In this document: piece by piece, positions 13,501 through 24,722 of the stretch | Position numbering within the stretch: position 1 is the stretch's first letter | Layout of the letters: each line of letters opens with the position of its first letter | Source of the DNA: Paramecium sonneborni | Taxonomy: Eukaryota > Ciliophora > Oligohymenophorea > Peniculida > Parameciidae | DNA length: 64,000 nucleotides | Assembly (NCBI GenBank): GCA_905182985.1 | Contig: CAJJDN010000062.1 | Coordinates: forward strand, 459,470-523,469 | Direction of reading: 5' to 3' | The notes under the pieces: model-generated | What the model was told of the DNA's origin: nothing | The model's database searches: none | What the model saw: only the letters and a program-made list of their open reading frames with translations | Position numbers and translations under genes: made by a program

Positions 13501-15281
13501 TAAAAAGGAAGTTTAAAAAAACGATCTATTGCTATCTAAGACCCTTTAACATAACGATCCAAATAATTATTATCATTATAATTATCATGGAACTTTCAAT
13601 AACATGCCTAATAAAATTCATAATCTTTTTCTGAGGATAGTGTCAAAAAAGGATTGTAGAATTCTTTATCAATAAATAATCTAAATCATTTATAATAGGA
13701 TCATGATCATGAAGATAAATTAAGTAGAAGCATTAAGTAACCAGAACTCATTTAATAATTAGCAAATGTATTTTAACAAAAATTTCATTTAGAAGATTAT
13801 TAACCTGAAGTTGATCATTATATTGATTACAATTAATTATTAGTAATTATTTAAAATAATTATTTAGAATGTTATTTTGCTTAAAAATGAAAATGGATTA
13901 GAAGAAAATTTAATTTTATAAAACTCCTTCTTTTCATTGCTTAAAAGATCTTATTATTCAAATTAAAATAGTTATTTAGAATATCATGAATACATTTATA
14001 AGCAATCTGAAGGAGTAACTAATAAAATAATTTAAATTTATTCAATGTATTATTTAATAAAACAATTTTGTTTAATTGGTGAATATAATATAATTCCATT
14101 ACCTTTGATAATTTTATAATGGATTGGATGCACACTTAATATAATATCTTTGATGATGTACAAGAAAAGAATAATAAACTATTGGATATAATTGATTTAT
14201 TTAGGATTGAGTTTTTAGCTTATTATTGCTGGTATTTTTATTATTGTTGAGAAGTCTTTATTTTTAAGTTACTCTCATATTATAGAAATGATCTTTATCC
14301 AATCATTTTTTAGCAATATATAAGTTTTACATTTTTGGATTAAAATTTTGTTTTGTATTTGTTCATTTACTTTTGAAGCTTTTATCCTAATATTTTAAAA
14401 TGAACATCTCATTTCATTCTTTTTTGCTTTCATTGTAATGATTTACAACATTAATTATTGTTATTTTTTGGAAGAACAATAGGTTGCATGTTTTAATTAG
14501 AAAAACATCTTCTAAAGTTAATAAGCTAAAGAAACTTAATTATTATAATATCTACTTCCTAAACATGTAAATTTATAATTAAATTTCACAGATCTTATAA
14601 ACATTTCTGGATGATAATAATAGAACCAGATGCTTAAGTGATAAAATAGAAAATGTTACTATTTTATTTGCCGATATTGCAGGTTTCACTGAATATTCAA
14701 GTAAGGTTACCCCTGAAGAAGTTTTACTTATGTTAAAAAATTTATTCGTTGAATTCGATAGAAAATGTTATGAATTAAATGTTTATAAATTATATACAAT
14801 TGGTGATTGCTATGTAGCATTTGGCATGATAGATTACAATGAAAGAAATCCTTCTGAAGAAGCCAAAAATATAGTTGATTTGGCATTTGAAATGATAAGA
14901 ATTATTGAAGTTGTCAGAAAATAAATCAATTTCGATGGACTCGATATGAGAATTGGCATCCATACAGGATGTGTATTTGGAGGAGTTATGGGTACTGATA
15001 TAGTAAGATATGATATTTATGGGCCCGATGTACTTATTGCAAATAAAATGGAATCTAATGGCAAAAAGGGATAAGTTCATGTAAGTGAAGTAACAAAATA
15101 ACTGCTTGAATAAGATTATGAAGATATTTATTCTTTTACATTGAATACAAATGTTACACTATCAACCATTAATAGAAGTATAGATGGTTACATTGTTGAG
15201 AATTTAGCCGAAGATGAATTTCCATCAGATCAGATTATTTCTTAATAAATTTAAGTTTAATCTTTGCATTCAGAACATTGA
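7577..15281 (+). CDS. Guanylyl cyclase with N-terminal P4-ATPase-like half and two cyclase domains
   Basis: Twelve exons by my tracing. Introns: 7813-7834, 8608-8635, 8971-8989, 9940-9962, 11057-11083, 11480-11505, 12126-12171 (46 nt, least certain), 12486-12510, 12756-12781, 13843-13867 and 14567-14591. All phases close to give 2,470 aa. Residues ~1-1470 resemble a P4-ATPase but look catalytically dead: where DKTGT is expected (about residue 525) the text is LLEGTFELKA, and no GDGAND is visible. After more membrane helices comes cyclase domain 1 (~1655-1860): VVFCDICNFD, KIETVGKTYMAS with Glu at the guanine-selecting site, QFSLIGDTVNTTSR with Ser at the second purine site and the transition-state Asn/Arg. 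A second helix set (~2040-2220) leads to domain 2 (~2242-2457): LFADIAGFT and TIGDCY supply both metal-binding Asp, while Asn/Arg are missing. This inverted C2-then-C1 order matches the known ciliate and apicomplexan guanylyl cyclases. It makes cGMP, probably at ciliary or cell membranes. Confidence 0.93.
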
Positions 15282-16427
15282 TTTAATTTATATTATTCTA
15301 TATGTATTTTTATTTCATTCACTTTTTAGTTAATCATAATCTAATTAGGTATAACTCATTACTACTGTTAAAGAAGATATTTCTATAAAATTTGTTAATA
15401 TTTTATTAAATGATATCTATTTCCTAAAATAAATAGTAAGGAATAGTTTTATTTTTCTTTTAAACTTTAAATTACCTTTTCTATTTTGAACAAAATAAAA
15501 CTTTGATCACATATAAAAAAGCGTATTTTTTTTATTTAAACAAATCTTTTTAACAAATTATTAGATATTTTTAATAAATCATTGTTCAAAAGTTTTAGAT
15601 TCTCTTCATAATGAACAATTTTTATCATAATTAAAAAGTTTCGTGAAAAATCAAAAAGATTTTTTTTTTTAATTTATCTCTCTCTGTTTTCATTTTTTAT
15701 TCTTTCTCATATTTGAACTAAAAAAAAGCAGAAAAATCCATAATTTAGTGAAATTAGTATTAAAAAATCGAAAAATAAAAATATTTAGGCTTTTGTTTTT
15801 GACATTATTTCACTTTACTCTTTTTACATCAATTTCTATAAATTTTAGCTATAATACAAGAGTTATTTGTTGTAATTTTTCTAAAATAATTATTCTATTT
15901 ATTTTGAAATTCTAATAATTGCTTATAATTTTAAAGACTTTTAAATTAGGATCAATGAAATTTATTGTACTTAAGTTTAAATATCTCAAGTTGATATTCT
16001 TATTAAAAGAAATTAGATGGAAATCTAATAGTTTGTATATCGGATTAGTTTATAATCAATTATCAATGAAAGTGAAATATTTATGGATTTGAAATGCATT
16101 ATCAAGCTTAATAATATATTATAAATGTATGTAAAGAACTATATTTTGGCCTAATTTTATTGAAAGAAACAAGTTAGAAGTTTAGATTTTTTTCATTTAT
16201 CTGTTAATTAATTTTAAAGAGAATAATTTTTATTCCTAATTATTTGAAGTTATATTTATATCACAAATTTTGAGATAAAAGAAACTTTTCCTAATGATTT
16301 AAATTTATTTTGATAAATATCTCAATGGTCATTAACAATAATAAGAATCAATTATAAACTTTGAAATAATTTTAATACAATATTTAATAAATATAATTAG
16401 AAAAAAAACAAACGAAAGTCTTCAAAA
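15282..16427. other. Gene-free AT-rich stretch
   Basis: About 1.1 kb between the cyclase stop and the next open frame. Homopolymer runs of T and A are frequent and all short frames hit TGA quickly. A few tens of codons are open near 15,930-16,090 (+), without motifs. I see no RNA gene or convincing CDS. Confidence 0.5.
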
Positions 16428-19329
16428 ATGAAACAATCTATTCCTTTAATTTAAGAGAATTCACCTTAGAACATAAATTTTTTTTTTAAAAACAATTGCA
16501 GAATAAAAACAATTTGTCTCATTTAAAAAGAAGAAAACAATCGAAAGTCTCACAAATTTAGTCTCTTTTATTTATTTTAGATCAAAACATTGAATAAAAT
16601 TGATATTTTAAGAGGAGGAGGATGCTGCCCAAGTTGCTCAAACTGTCCAGAAAGTATTAATAATACATCAAAAAAGTGTGGTCAAAGTGATATGGAAATG
16701 GTCACCTCAAGATAAGGATAATATTTTTTATCTATAGAAAACTTTTTAAATGAATTACAAAAATCAACTGAGGAACAGAAATCAAATTAATTTTAATAAA
16801 ATTTTCCCTTAATTCATTGGTTTTAAAAAAATTATCTAATTATAGATTAATTAACATAAAAATACCCACAAGATACAAATAAATTATTCTAATTGATGAA
16901 TAAATGTGTTAATAATATTTTGTTGTTGTTAAAGTCAAAAATAAAAGAAATTAATGACTATAATAAGCTCTATTTTTTAACAATGTGCAATTAATTTATA
17001 AAATTGTAGTCTAGATCATTTAATTATCCTAGTGATGATTGGAAAAAACAAATTGATGATATTGAGTAATCAATATAAGCAAATCAAACACAATTTTTGA
17101 AGATATCCTTAGAGTTTGAAATTACATGTTTAAAGTCTGCTTTAAACTAAGTAAAAACTATTTAACCATCTCTTTCATCAGATTTATCAGATTTGCAATC
17201 ATATCCTCAATCTTATTCTGAATCGTATTAATAAAATTTTACAATGCTAAATCTTAAACTATCTAAAGATTTTTCAATTTTCTAAATATAATGTTCTTTT
17301 CAAACTATTTTATGGAGTTTCTTAAACTAAATATCACAAGAAGATTCTGATATCGAAAAATTACTCGACAATTTATCTAAGTGGTTTGAATAAAATATCA
17401 AAGATTAATATAATTCTTAAATTTAATATTTTTGGATGAAATTGATTGTTGAATTAATTACTTTCAGTGCAATTGATATTTATGAGATGAAAAAAGAAGA
17501 AGTTTAAGAATCTTTAATATAAGTAAATTAAAAAAATTGTGATACTTTTGAAAATAATGAAAATCTTCAAATAATTGGAATTAGATAATTATAGATGTAT
17601 TTGTAATAACCAATTAATGATTTAAGATTTAAAAAGACATAATTGAATTTAAACATTTTAATTAATCATATTTAAAAAATTGATTAATAAATGAAATAGA
17701 ACACCAGTTATTTATTTGATAAATTATTTAAAAGATTACTATATTTGTAATCTTAGATATCTTAAAATTCAAATATAATTATTATACATAATAATTCATA
17801 AACCTTGCTCTTTGAAATTATATATATAATAAACGAAATTGATTTAAGTATTGCAATAACTTTGGCTAAAGTAAAAAAAACTAAATTAATCTTATCAAAT
17901 TAATTAGAAGATAGAGAAAAAAAATTAATTCTAATCAATTAACTTGAAAATACATTTTAAGAATTATATACGGAATTCACTTTAAACTATGAAAAAATAA
18001 CTTAAAATTGGTTTCAATAACTTATTCAAAGTTATCAAAATAAATAAAAGTAAAAATTTATAGATTAGAAATTTTTACATGAAATAAATAAGTCAATCTA
18101 AATTGCTGAGAAATTTTTAAATCTATTTAATTAAGACTTTCAAGATATATTATAATAATTTGATTCATCTATTAATGGTATAGAATTTTAATGGTTCTTT
18201 GTGAAATTTATTCAAATAATAATTCTTGAGTTTGAAAAGGGAACAGAAAAAGATAAAAAAAACTAACAATTAAGTGGTTATGAAAATAATAATTATATAA
18301 TAAATGTTTTTGTGGATTCATTTAATATAGTAATTGGAATTTTTAAATTATTTTCAAATAAGTTAAATTCTTTATTTTCTAATATAATTAATAAGTTTAA
18401 TGAAATCACAAATAAGCTGTAAGATTTTAAAAAAAGTTTTAAGGAAAAAATATAAGACACAATAACTATTAAAGAAGAAAAAAATGCAATAGAATTTTAT
18501 TAAGATTTATATAATCAAATAGTAAAAAGTTATCTTCTTTTGTAAAATTAAACATAAGAAATTTCAAAAGAAATAGATAAAATTATTAATTTGCTAAATG
18601 ATTTATCAATTTAAGATGATTCTACTATAATTGAGAGAAATAAAGAAATTTAACAATCATAGAAAATAATTATAGATATTATAAATAATTAATAAAAATC
18701 TTTTTCTAATTCAGCAAATAATATTGATTAAATAAAATAAATGATTGATTAATTAATTGAAAATTTGAATCAAATTAAAACAACCTTTCTGAGCTTTAAT
18801 GTTGACTATTAAAATTTATTTAAAAATTTAGATATCTAATAATTATTAGATAATTTAAAGGTTAATTTGAAGTTATTCATTAATGATTTTAATTTATGCT
18901 TTATAAATCTCATTAATTACAGTTTTAGTATTCCTGAGGTAAAAAGCACATTCTAATTGGTAAATGATTTTTTATTTATTTAAGATTTAACAAAGCGATA
19001 TCCAAAATTTAAATTAAAGCTTCAAAGAACAATTTTAAATAATAATAAAATTAAAAAAAATCTTCGATAATTAAGATTCCTTTTTAGATCATCATTTAGG
19101 TTATTTTTTAATAAATGCTTCAAATATTGTATAAGAAGATGATTTTAGAGAAAACATAGAGAAAATACTCTAAAAAACAAAAATTTCTGATAAAAAGAAA
19201 AATAAATTAACTAAAGAAACTTATAATTTAGAATATAAAAATAGCATAAAGAAAAGCTTAAAATAAAAAGAATATGAGGAAAATATTGAAAATTTTTTTT
19301 AGAGAATATTTTCTTCTTCAGATTAATGA
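16428..19329 (+). CDS. Large coiled-coil, Q/N/K-rich hypothetical protein with N-terminal Cys cluster
   Basis: One long frame (16428-18959) joined by a 25-nt intron (18960-18984, GT...AAG) to a last exon 18985-19329, giving up to 958 aa. Without the intron the frame ends in TGA at 19140; with it, it reads through a more protein-like acidic/basic tail to TGA 19327-19329. The start is uncertain. ATG 16428 is the longest choice; ATG 16692 would drop a striking cluster, RGGGCCPSCSNCPE, about 65 residues from the longer start, which looks coding and is richer in G+C than its surroundings. The rest is low in Gly/Pro, full of Q, N, K, E, I and L with heptad-like spacing, so an elongated helical protein is likely. 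I do not recognise a family. Its last exon appears a second time downstream because of an assembly artefact. Confidence 0.78.
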
Positions 19330-21045
19330 TTATGTTAAATCTATTATATGTTAAAAGTTTATTTCATTTTTTGAAACTAAGCGATATAACAAATTTTGTA
19401 TTTAAACATCAAATTATAATTAAACAATATCCTAATTTATCAATTAATAATTTTTTTACATATCGATAGAGATTATTCTGATTAATTATAATTTTTTTTA
19501 GATTCCAAGTTTAATAAAAAACTTAAATAAAATAAAAATAGAGCTCAACGGTTCTACGATTAATTCAAGTAATATTTATTAATATCTATCTTTATATATA
19601 AATGTAATCTACCATTCAAACAACTCCAAAATTTTTTTACTTTGATAATATTTAATTACTTTTCATTCTAATTTTAGCTGATTTACTTAAAAGTTTTTTA
19701 TTTTCAAATTTCTTCTGTATATAAATCTACTTTAATATTTGTTATGAGTTGTTTAAATGTTATCCAATTTATGATATTTTTTTTTTATTTTAGTATTGAT
19801 TCCAAGACCATATCATTTTAAATTTATATTAACAAGAGCCTAATTTACAATATTATTAATACGAAAAAAGTGATGAATTTCTTAATTAATTAAAAAAAAC
19901 TAAATCTCGAAATTTTAATCAGCTACATTCTTAAATATAATTTATTTTTCCATTTTTTTTTAAAGAATACTACTTAAAAACCAAATGACTTTTAATAGAA
20001 AGATNTGATTTTTTATTTATTTAAGATTTAACAAAGCGATATCCAAAATTTAAATTAAAGCTTCAAAGAACAATTTTAAATAATAATAAAATTAAAAAAA
20101 ATCTTCGATAATTAAGATTCCTTTTTAGATCATCATTTAGGTTATTTTTTAATAAATGCTTCAAATATTGTATAAGAAGATGATTTTAGAGAAAACATAG
20201 AGAAAATACTCTAAAAAACAAAAATTTCTGATAAAAAGAAAAATAAATTAACTAAAGAAACTTATAATTTAGAATATAAAAATAGCATAAAGAAAAGCTT
20301 AAAATAAAAAGAATATGAGGAAAATATTGAAAATTTTTTTTAGAGAATATTTTCTTCTTCAGATTAATGATTATGTTAAATCTATTATATGTTAAAAGTT
20401 TATTTCATTTTTTGAAACTAAGCGATATAACAAATTTTGTATTTAAACATCAAATTATAATTAAACAATATCCTAATTTATCAATTAATAATTTTTTTAC
20501 ATATCGATAGAGATTATTCTGATTAATTATAATTTTTTTTAGATTCCAAGTTTAATAAAAAACTTAAATAAAATAAAAATAGAGCTCAACGGTTCTACGA
20601 TTAATTCAAGTAATATTTATTAATATCTATCTTTATATATAAATGTAATCTACCATTCAAACAACTCCAAAATTTTTTTACTTTGATAATATTTAATTAC
20701 TTTTCATTCTAATTTTAGCTGATTTACTTAAAAGTTTTTTATTTTCAAATTTCTTCTGTATATAAATCTACTTTAATATTTGTTATGAGTTGTTTAAATG
20801 TTATCCAATTTATGATATTTTTTTTTTATTTTAGTATTGATTCCAAGACCATATCATTTTAAATTTATATTAACAAGAGCCTAATTTACAATATTATTAA
20901 TACGAAAAAAGTGATGAATTTCTTAATTAATTAAAAAAAACTAAATCTCGAAATTTTAATCAGCTACATTCTTAAATATAATTTATTTTTCCATTTTTTT
21001 TTAAAGAATACTACTTAAAAACCAAATGACTTTTAATAGAAAGAT
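18965..21045. repeat. Exact 1,040-bp direct repeat flanking a single N (assembly artefact)
   Basis: Positions 18965-20004 and 20006-21045 appear to be the same sequence at a constant offset of 1,041 bases, with one N at 20005 between them. The repeat begins inside the last intron of the coiled-coil gene and includes its terminal exon and about 0.7 kb of 3' flank. Lines compared at several places, including homopolymer runs, agree base for base. True tandem duplications in this sequence background show divergence (see the pair near 47 kb), so this is best read as two overlapping contig ends that were not merged. The real locus should contain one copy. Confidence 0.93.
20006..20370 (+). pseudogene. 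Duplicate copy of the terminal exon of the coiled-coil gene (artefact)
   Basis: This stretch repeats the end of intron 1 and the last exon of the 16.4-19.3 kb gene, up to its TGA, behind the single N. It has no own start and no upstream exon. It should not be counted as an additional gene; it is most likely created by unresolved contig overlap rather than by biology. Confidence 0.85.
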
Positions 21046-22212
21046 AATTTTAATTTTTGTATAAATAAATAATCATACCTATTATTTGATGTCTCTTTAT
21101 TGTTTTACTTTATATGGACTAAATTGCATCGAAAAAAATTTAATATAACTTTATGAATCATGAAATAATTTGGAAAGCACTAAAGATAATATATCTTTGG
21201 AAAAGTAAAAATTCTTAGTTTATAAAGGAAGCTTGGCTTTATTTATCAATTGCGTATTTTATTTATTTACAAAAATTATTTTGAAAATTTTTTAGTCATT
21301 TTATAGAATTAGAGAAAAAAAAAATTTATTATAGGAACTTATTTAATTATTCATAAAGTATGCTACATATTCATTTCATTTTTTTACACAAATTGAAATA
21401 TTAAAATATTAAAAATAGTAAGTAGACTTCCATCTGATGAGTATGGGTATTTAATCAATTCAGTACAAATAGATATCAAATTAAAGATTCCCCAAATAAA
21501 TCATTCTAAATATTCTTTTGATTCATAAATTAAACTTATTAGTTTTAACCTTTTGATATCAAACTCATTGTTATTTGTGAAAAATAATATTTTTTGAACA
21601 TATTTTAGTAAGATAAATTTTTTTTTCACTTTATTAAGTAAAATTAAATAGTTTATTCTAAAATAAATATAATTAAGTCAGTAATGCTAATATTCATATA
21701 GTTTATACATATTTTAGTGGAAATAGTAATTTGTTATTTATTAATTACTGCAAATATTCTTCTTTTTTCACTTTTGTTTTTAGATTAATTAACTGTTTTT
21801 GTTGTTACCTTAAATGAAATAAAAGAAGTCATTTGATATTGAAATGAGATTTTTCTTTCTATAAATTTTTTTTAATAAACAGAAAGTTTAAACTTTTGAT
21901 TGATAATTAGAATTATTTTCAATCTGCAAGTATAAATTGAATTTATGGTTGCAAAAAATTGAATGTAAATTAAAGAATAATTCAAATGATTTTTTGAGAT
22001 AAAAACTGTTATAATATTTCCACGTTCTAACTAAATTCAATAATTATAAAATTATAAATTTCAAATTTTCTTTTAAAATAAAACTAAAACTAGTTTATTT
22101 TTATTTTAATCTCTAATATGCTAATTATTTAATTATTATTAATAAGTGAAATAATTTTGTTTATAAATTTTTGGATTATAAATTTTTATAAATGATTTTT
22201 AGAGTTTAGTTC
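21046..22212. other. Gene-free AT-rich stretch
   Basis: About 1.2 kb beyond the artefactual repeat. No frame longer than expected by chance, no protein motif and no RNA-like fold were recognised. Together with the relics that follow, it forms an unusually gene-poor 5-kb island for this otherwise compact genome. Confidence 0.5.
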
Positions 22213-23090
22213 ATGACCCATAAATAACATCTGTCTAATTAAAATGAAGAGATTATTCATAATTACATCTAAAATTATAACACAAGCTTTGATTCTATTT
22301 AATCAATTTTACTAAATAAAATCAATGACTGTCAAATTAATTTTACCTTAAATTAAAAAATGCGATAAGTTTATTCATTACATGATAAATCTATTTGCAG
22401 AAGTTAATTCTCAAAATTATTATACAAGAATATTTTGTGTTGGAGATATATATCTTCATGATTATACTATGATAATCCAATAAAGTATTTAGTTAGTTAT
22501 TGGATGATTAATATAAATATATGAATTATTGAATATCGCTGTAGGATTGATTTAGAAGAATATAAGAAGGATTTTGAGGTAATTTAAAAAAGATTGGCAA
22601 TAATATTTAGATCAAATTTATAAAATTTTATTTGGGAAGAAGAAAAATTTTAATATTTCAAATAATCTATTTAGACTTTTTTAGAGGAAAAAAGAAGGAA
22701 TTAAGGCTTGATGTTTAGATTAATACTGAAGTAAAGGTATTCATATTTGAGTATATATTGTTGAGACTTCGAAATATAGATGGAAGCATAAAACTATAAG
22801 AATTCACTAAACTGATGAAAAATACTCTAAATATTCTGGATAAATATTAAATGATTTATAATGTTTAAGAAGTAAATAATGATAAATTCATCGTTAAATG
22901 TCAATTCTACAATTAAAAAAAATTCATTGTAATAATTGACGATAAAGAGTGAATTATTAAAAAAGAATATATAGAACCTTTTAAATTTATTAGCAGAAAT
23001 GATATTGATAAAAGTGGTTTTTAAGATTTTATTATTGTCATAAATGAATTAAATAATAGAATAGAATTAAATAGCATAAATATTAATTGA
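22213..23090 (+). pseudogene. Decayed gene of unknown family
   Basis: Protein-like text can be followed along the plus strand but only by changing frame several times. Pieces include CDKFIHYMINLFAEVN, IAVGLIQKNIRRILRQFKK, RLDVQINTEVKVFIFEY and KKEYIEPFKFISRNDID. In-frame TGA codons interrupt it at least twice, once after LQLVIG-like text (about 22,511) and once after VIIDDKE (about 22,951). No 20-30 nt GT-AG segment removes these stops. The text is too amino-acid-balanced to be random AT-rich noise, so a pseudogene is the best reading. The original function is not recognisable. Confidence 0.45.
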
Positions 23091-24050
23091 AGATCTGGCA
23101 TTAATTAATTAAAGAATATTATTTTCTAAATGATTAAAAACTATTTATTTTTTTGAAAACTGCTTACCTAAGAAATTATCTTGTAGATGTTAGACATACA
23201 TTTCTTTGTTTGAAATGACTATTAATGTTAGTATTATTCCTAAATTTGCTAATTATTTACAAAATCCATATGAATTTTCATAATTTAATCCTTTTATTAC
23301 AATTAAATCATTAAGAACTATTGAATTTCTTTTCAAATATAACTTTATCGTTCAATTAATAGAAATCAAAACCCTAGCCAATTTCATAATAAATAGTAAT
23401 TTTAAAAATCCTTAGGTTTGAATTACACAATTATTATTGGTTTGATTTAATAACAATTTTAGAAATCATAAATTAACACTTTAAAAAATGAGTTTTTAAT
23501 TAAGAACTATATCAATTCTTAAGCTAATCTTTGTATTACTTTTGAATTCTAATTTTTATATTTTCTTAGAAACTTCTAGACATGAATTTTTTTTTTGAAA
23601 TTGTCTCTTTTAACCATCTGATATTTAAAATTAATTACTTAAATAAGTTTCTGATTTAGCTTATTTAAAATCATAACAAATAATATTCTTATAACATTAT
23701 AAAGTTTAAATAATATTATCTTACAGTCATATCAAAATATTAAAGCAGGATTCAAATCAAAAAGATTGATTAAGAGTCATTTGATAAAATTTTAATTATT
23801 CTTAAATTTAAGAAAGAAATAAATTTACCCATTCATTTGGAAAAGTTGCAAAAATTATTTTAATCACATATATTCATTGACAGTGAGTTTAAATTTCTAT
23901 GATAATGATTAAAAATTATTAAAACTATTTTAATTATTAATTTGATTATTAGGGATATATGTAATATTATCTCCCAAAATTTTTGAAATAATAAATTAGA
24001 ATAATAAAAAAAACAAAATTAAATATAATATTGAATTTTATCATTAATAA
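23091..24050. other. Gene-free AT-rich stretch
   Basis: Nearly 1 kb without a supported frame on either strand. Short open pieces exist but have the composition of random AT-rich DNA. Confidence 0.45.
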
Positions 24051-24700
24051 GGATTGTAAAGAAGTTGAATGCAGATTAGTTTGTGGTATTCATTGCACAT
24101 TTTGCTTTAATCGATAACCATACTTAACTTAAGTTTTAATAGAAAAGGGTTAATAATCCTTGATGCTGATTATGCTAATCCCTAAAAGATCTATGATTGA
24201 AATTCTAGTGATTAATACCTATTTATCATAAATATTTTGGAAAAAAGTCCATATTAGAGTTTTGAAATATAACCAAGAAACAGGGTAATTGATATTAGAA
24301 AATAAAAAGATAATTGAACTTATTTGATTATATGTTATTCTATTTGATGAAATACCTTAAAAGAAGACAGGATTTAATTGAAAATTAACAAAAATTTACA
24401 AAGTTCTATATAATAGGATGCCTCTTCAATTTTACAAGTTAAAGCAAATTTCAATAGACATGCCTATTATTAATTGATGTTTGTAGATACTCTTTCATAT
24501 ATGCAGATTATATTCTATGAGCATACAATCTTAAATGTGAAATCTGCAATTAATGATATCATGAGAAAGCTAGATTTATTTGCAATCAAAAAGGCTAATA
24601 AATGTTTTGGTTTACAATATTTTATTTATTAATTTTTCCATAATTCTATTCATTACAGAAATGAAGAAATTTATTTAAACTGTTAATATTGCTGTGATGA
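24050..24700 (+). pseudogene. Possible gene relic of unknown family
   Basis: Plus-strand text in at least three frames looks partly coding, for example LVCGIHCTFCFNRQPY, ILEKSPYQSFEIQPRNRV and HTILNVKSAINDIMRKL, but each frame is cut by TGA and no intron joins them. It ends just before the stop of the minus-strand TPR gene. Function unknown; it could also be chance open frames in AT-rich DNA. Confidence 0.3.
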
Positions 24701-24722
24701 GATTTTAAATATTTATAAACAT

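Noticed and set aside
19540..19570. tRNA-like text (a GGTTC-like stretch)
   Set aside because: No acceptor stem or cloverleaf could be formed around it. I found no tRNA or rRNA gene in the window.
18965..21045. A true tandem duplication of the coiled-coil gene's last exon
   Set aside because: The copies show no difference and are separated by exactly one N, which fits unmerged contig ends far better.
22213..23090. TGA decoded as Trp in part of the genome
   Set aside because: Every intact gene here ends in TGA and uses TGG for Trp. The suspect loci also carry frameshifts, so pseudogenes explain them.
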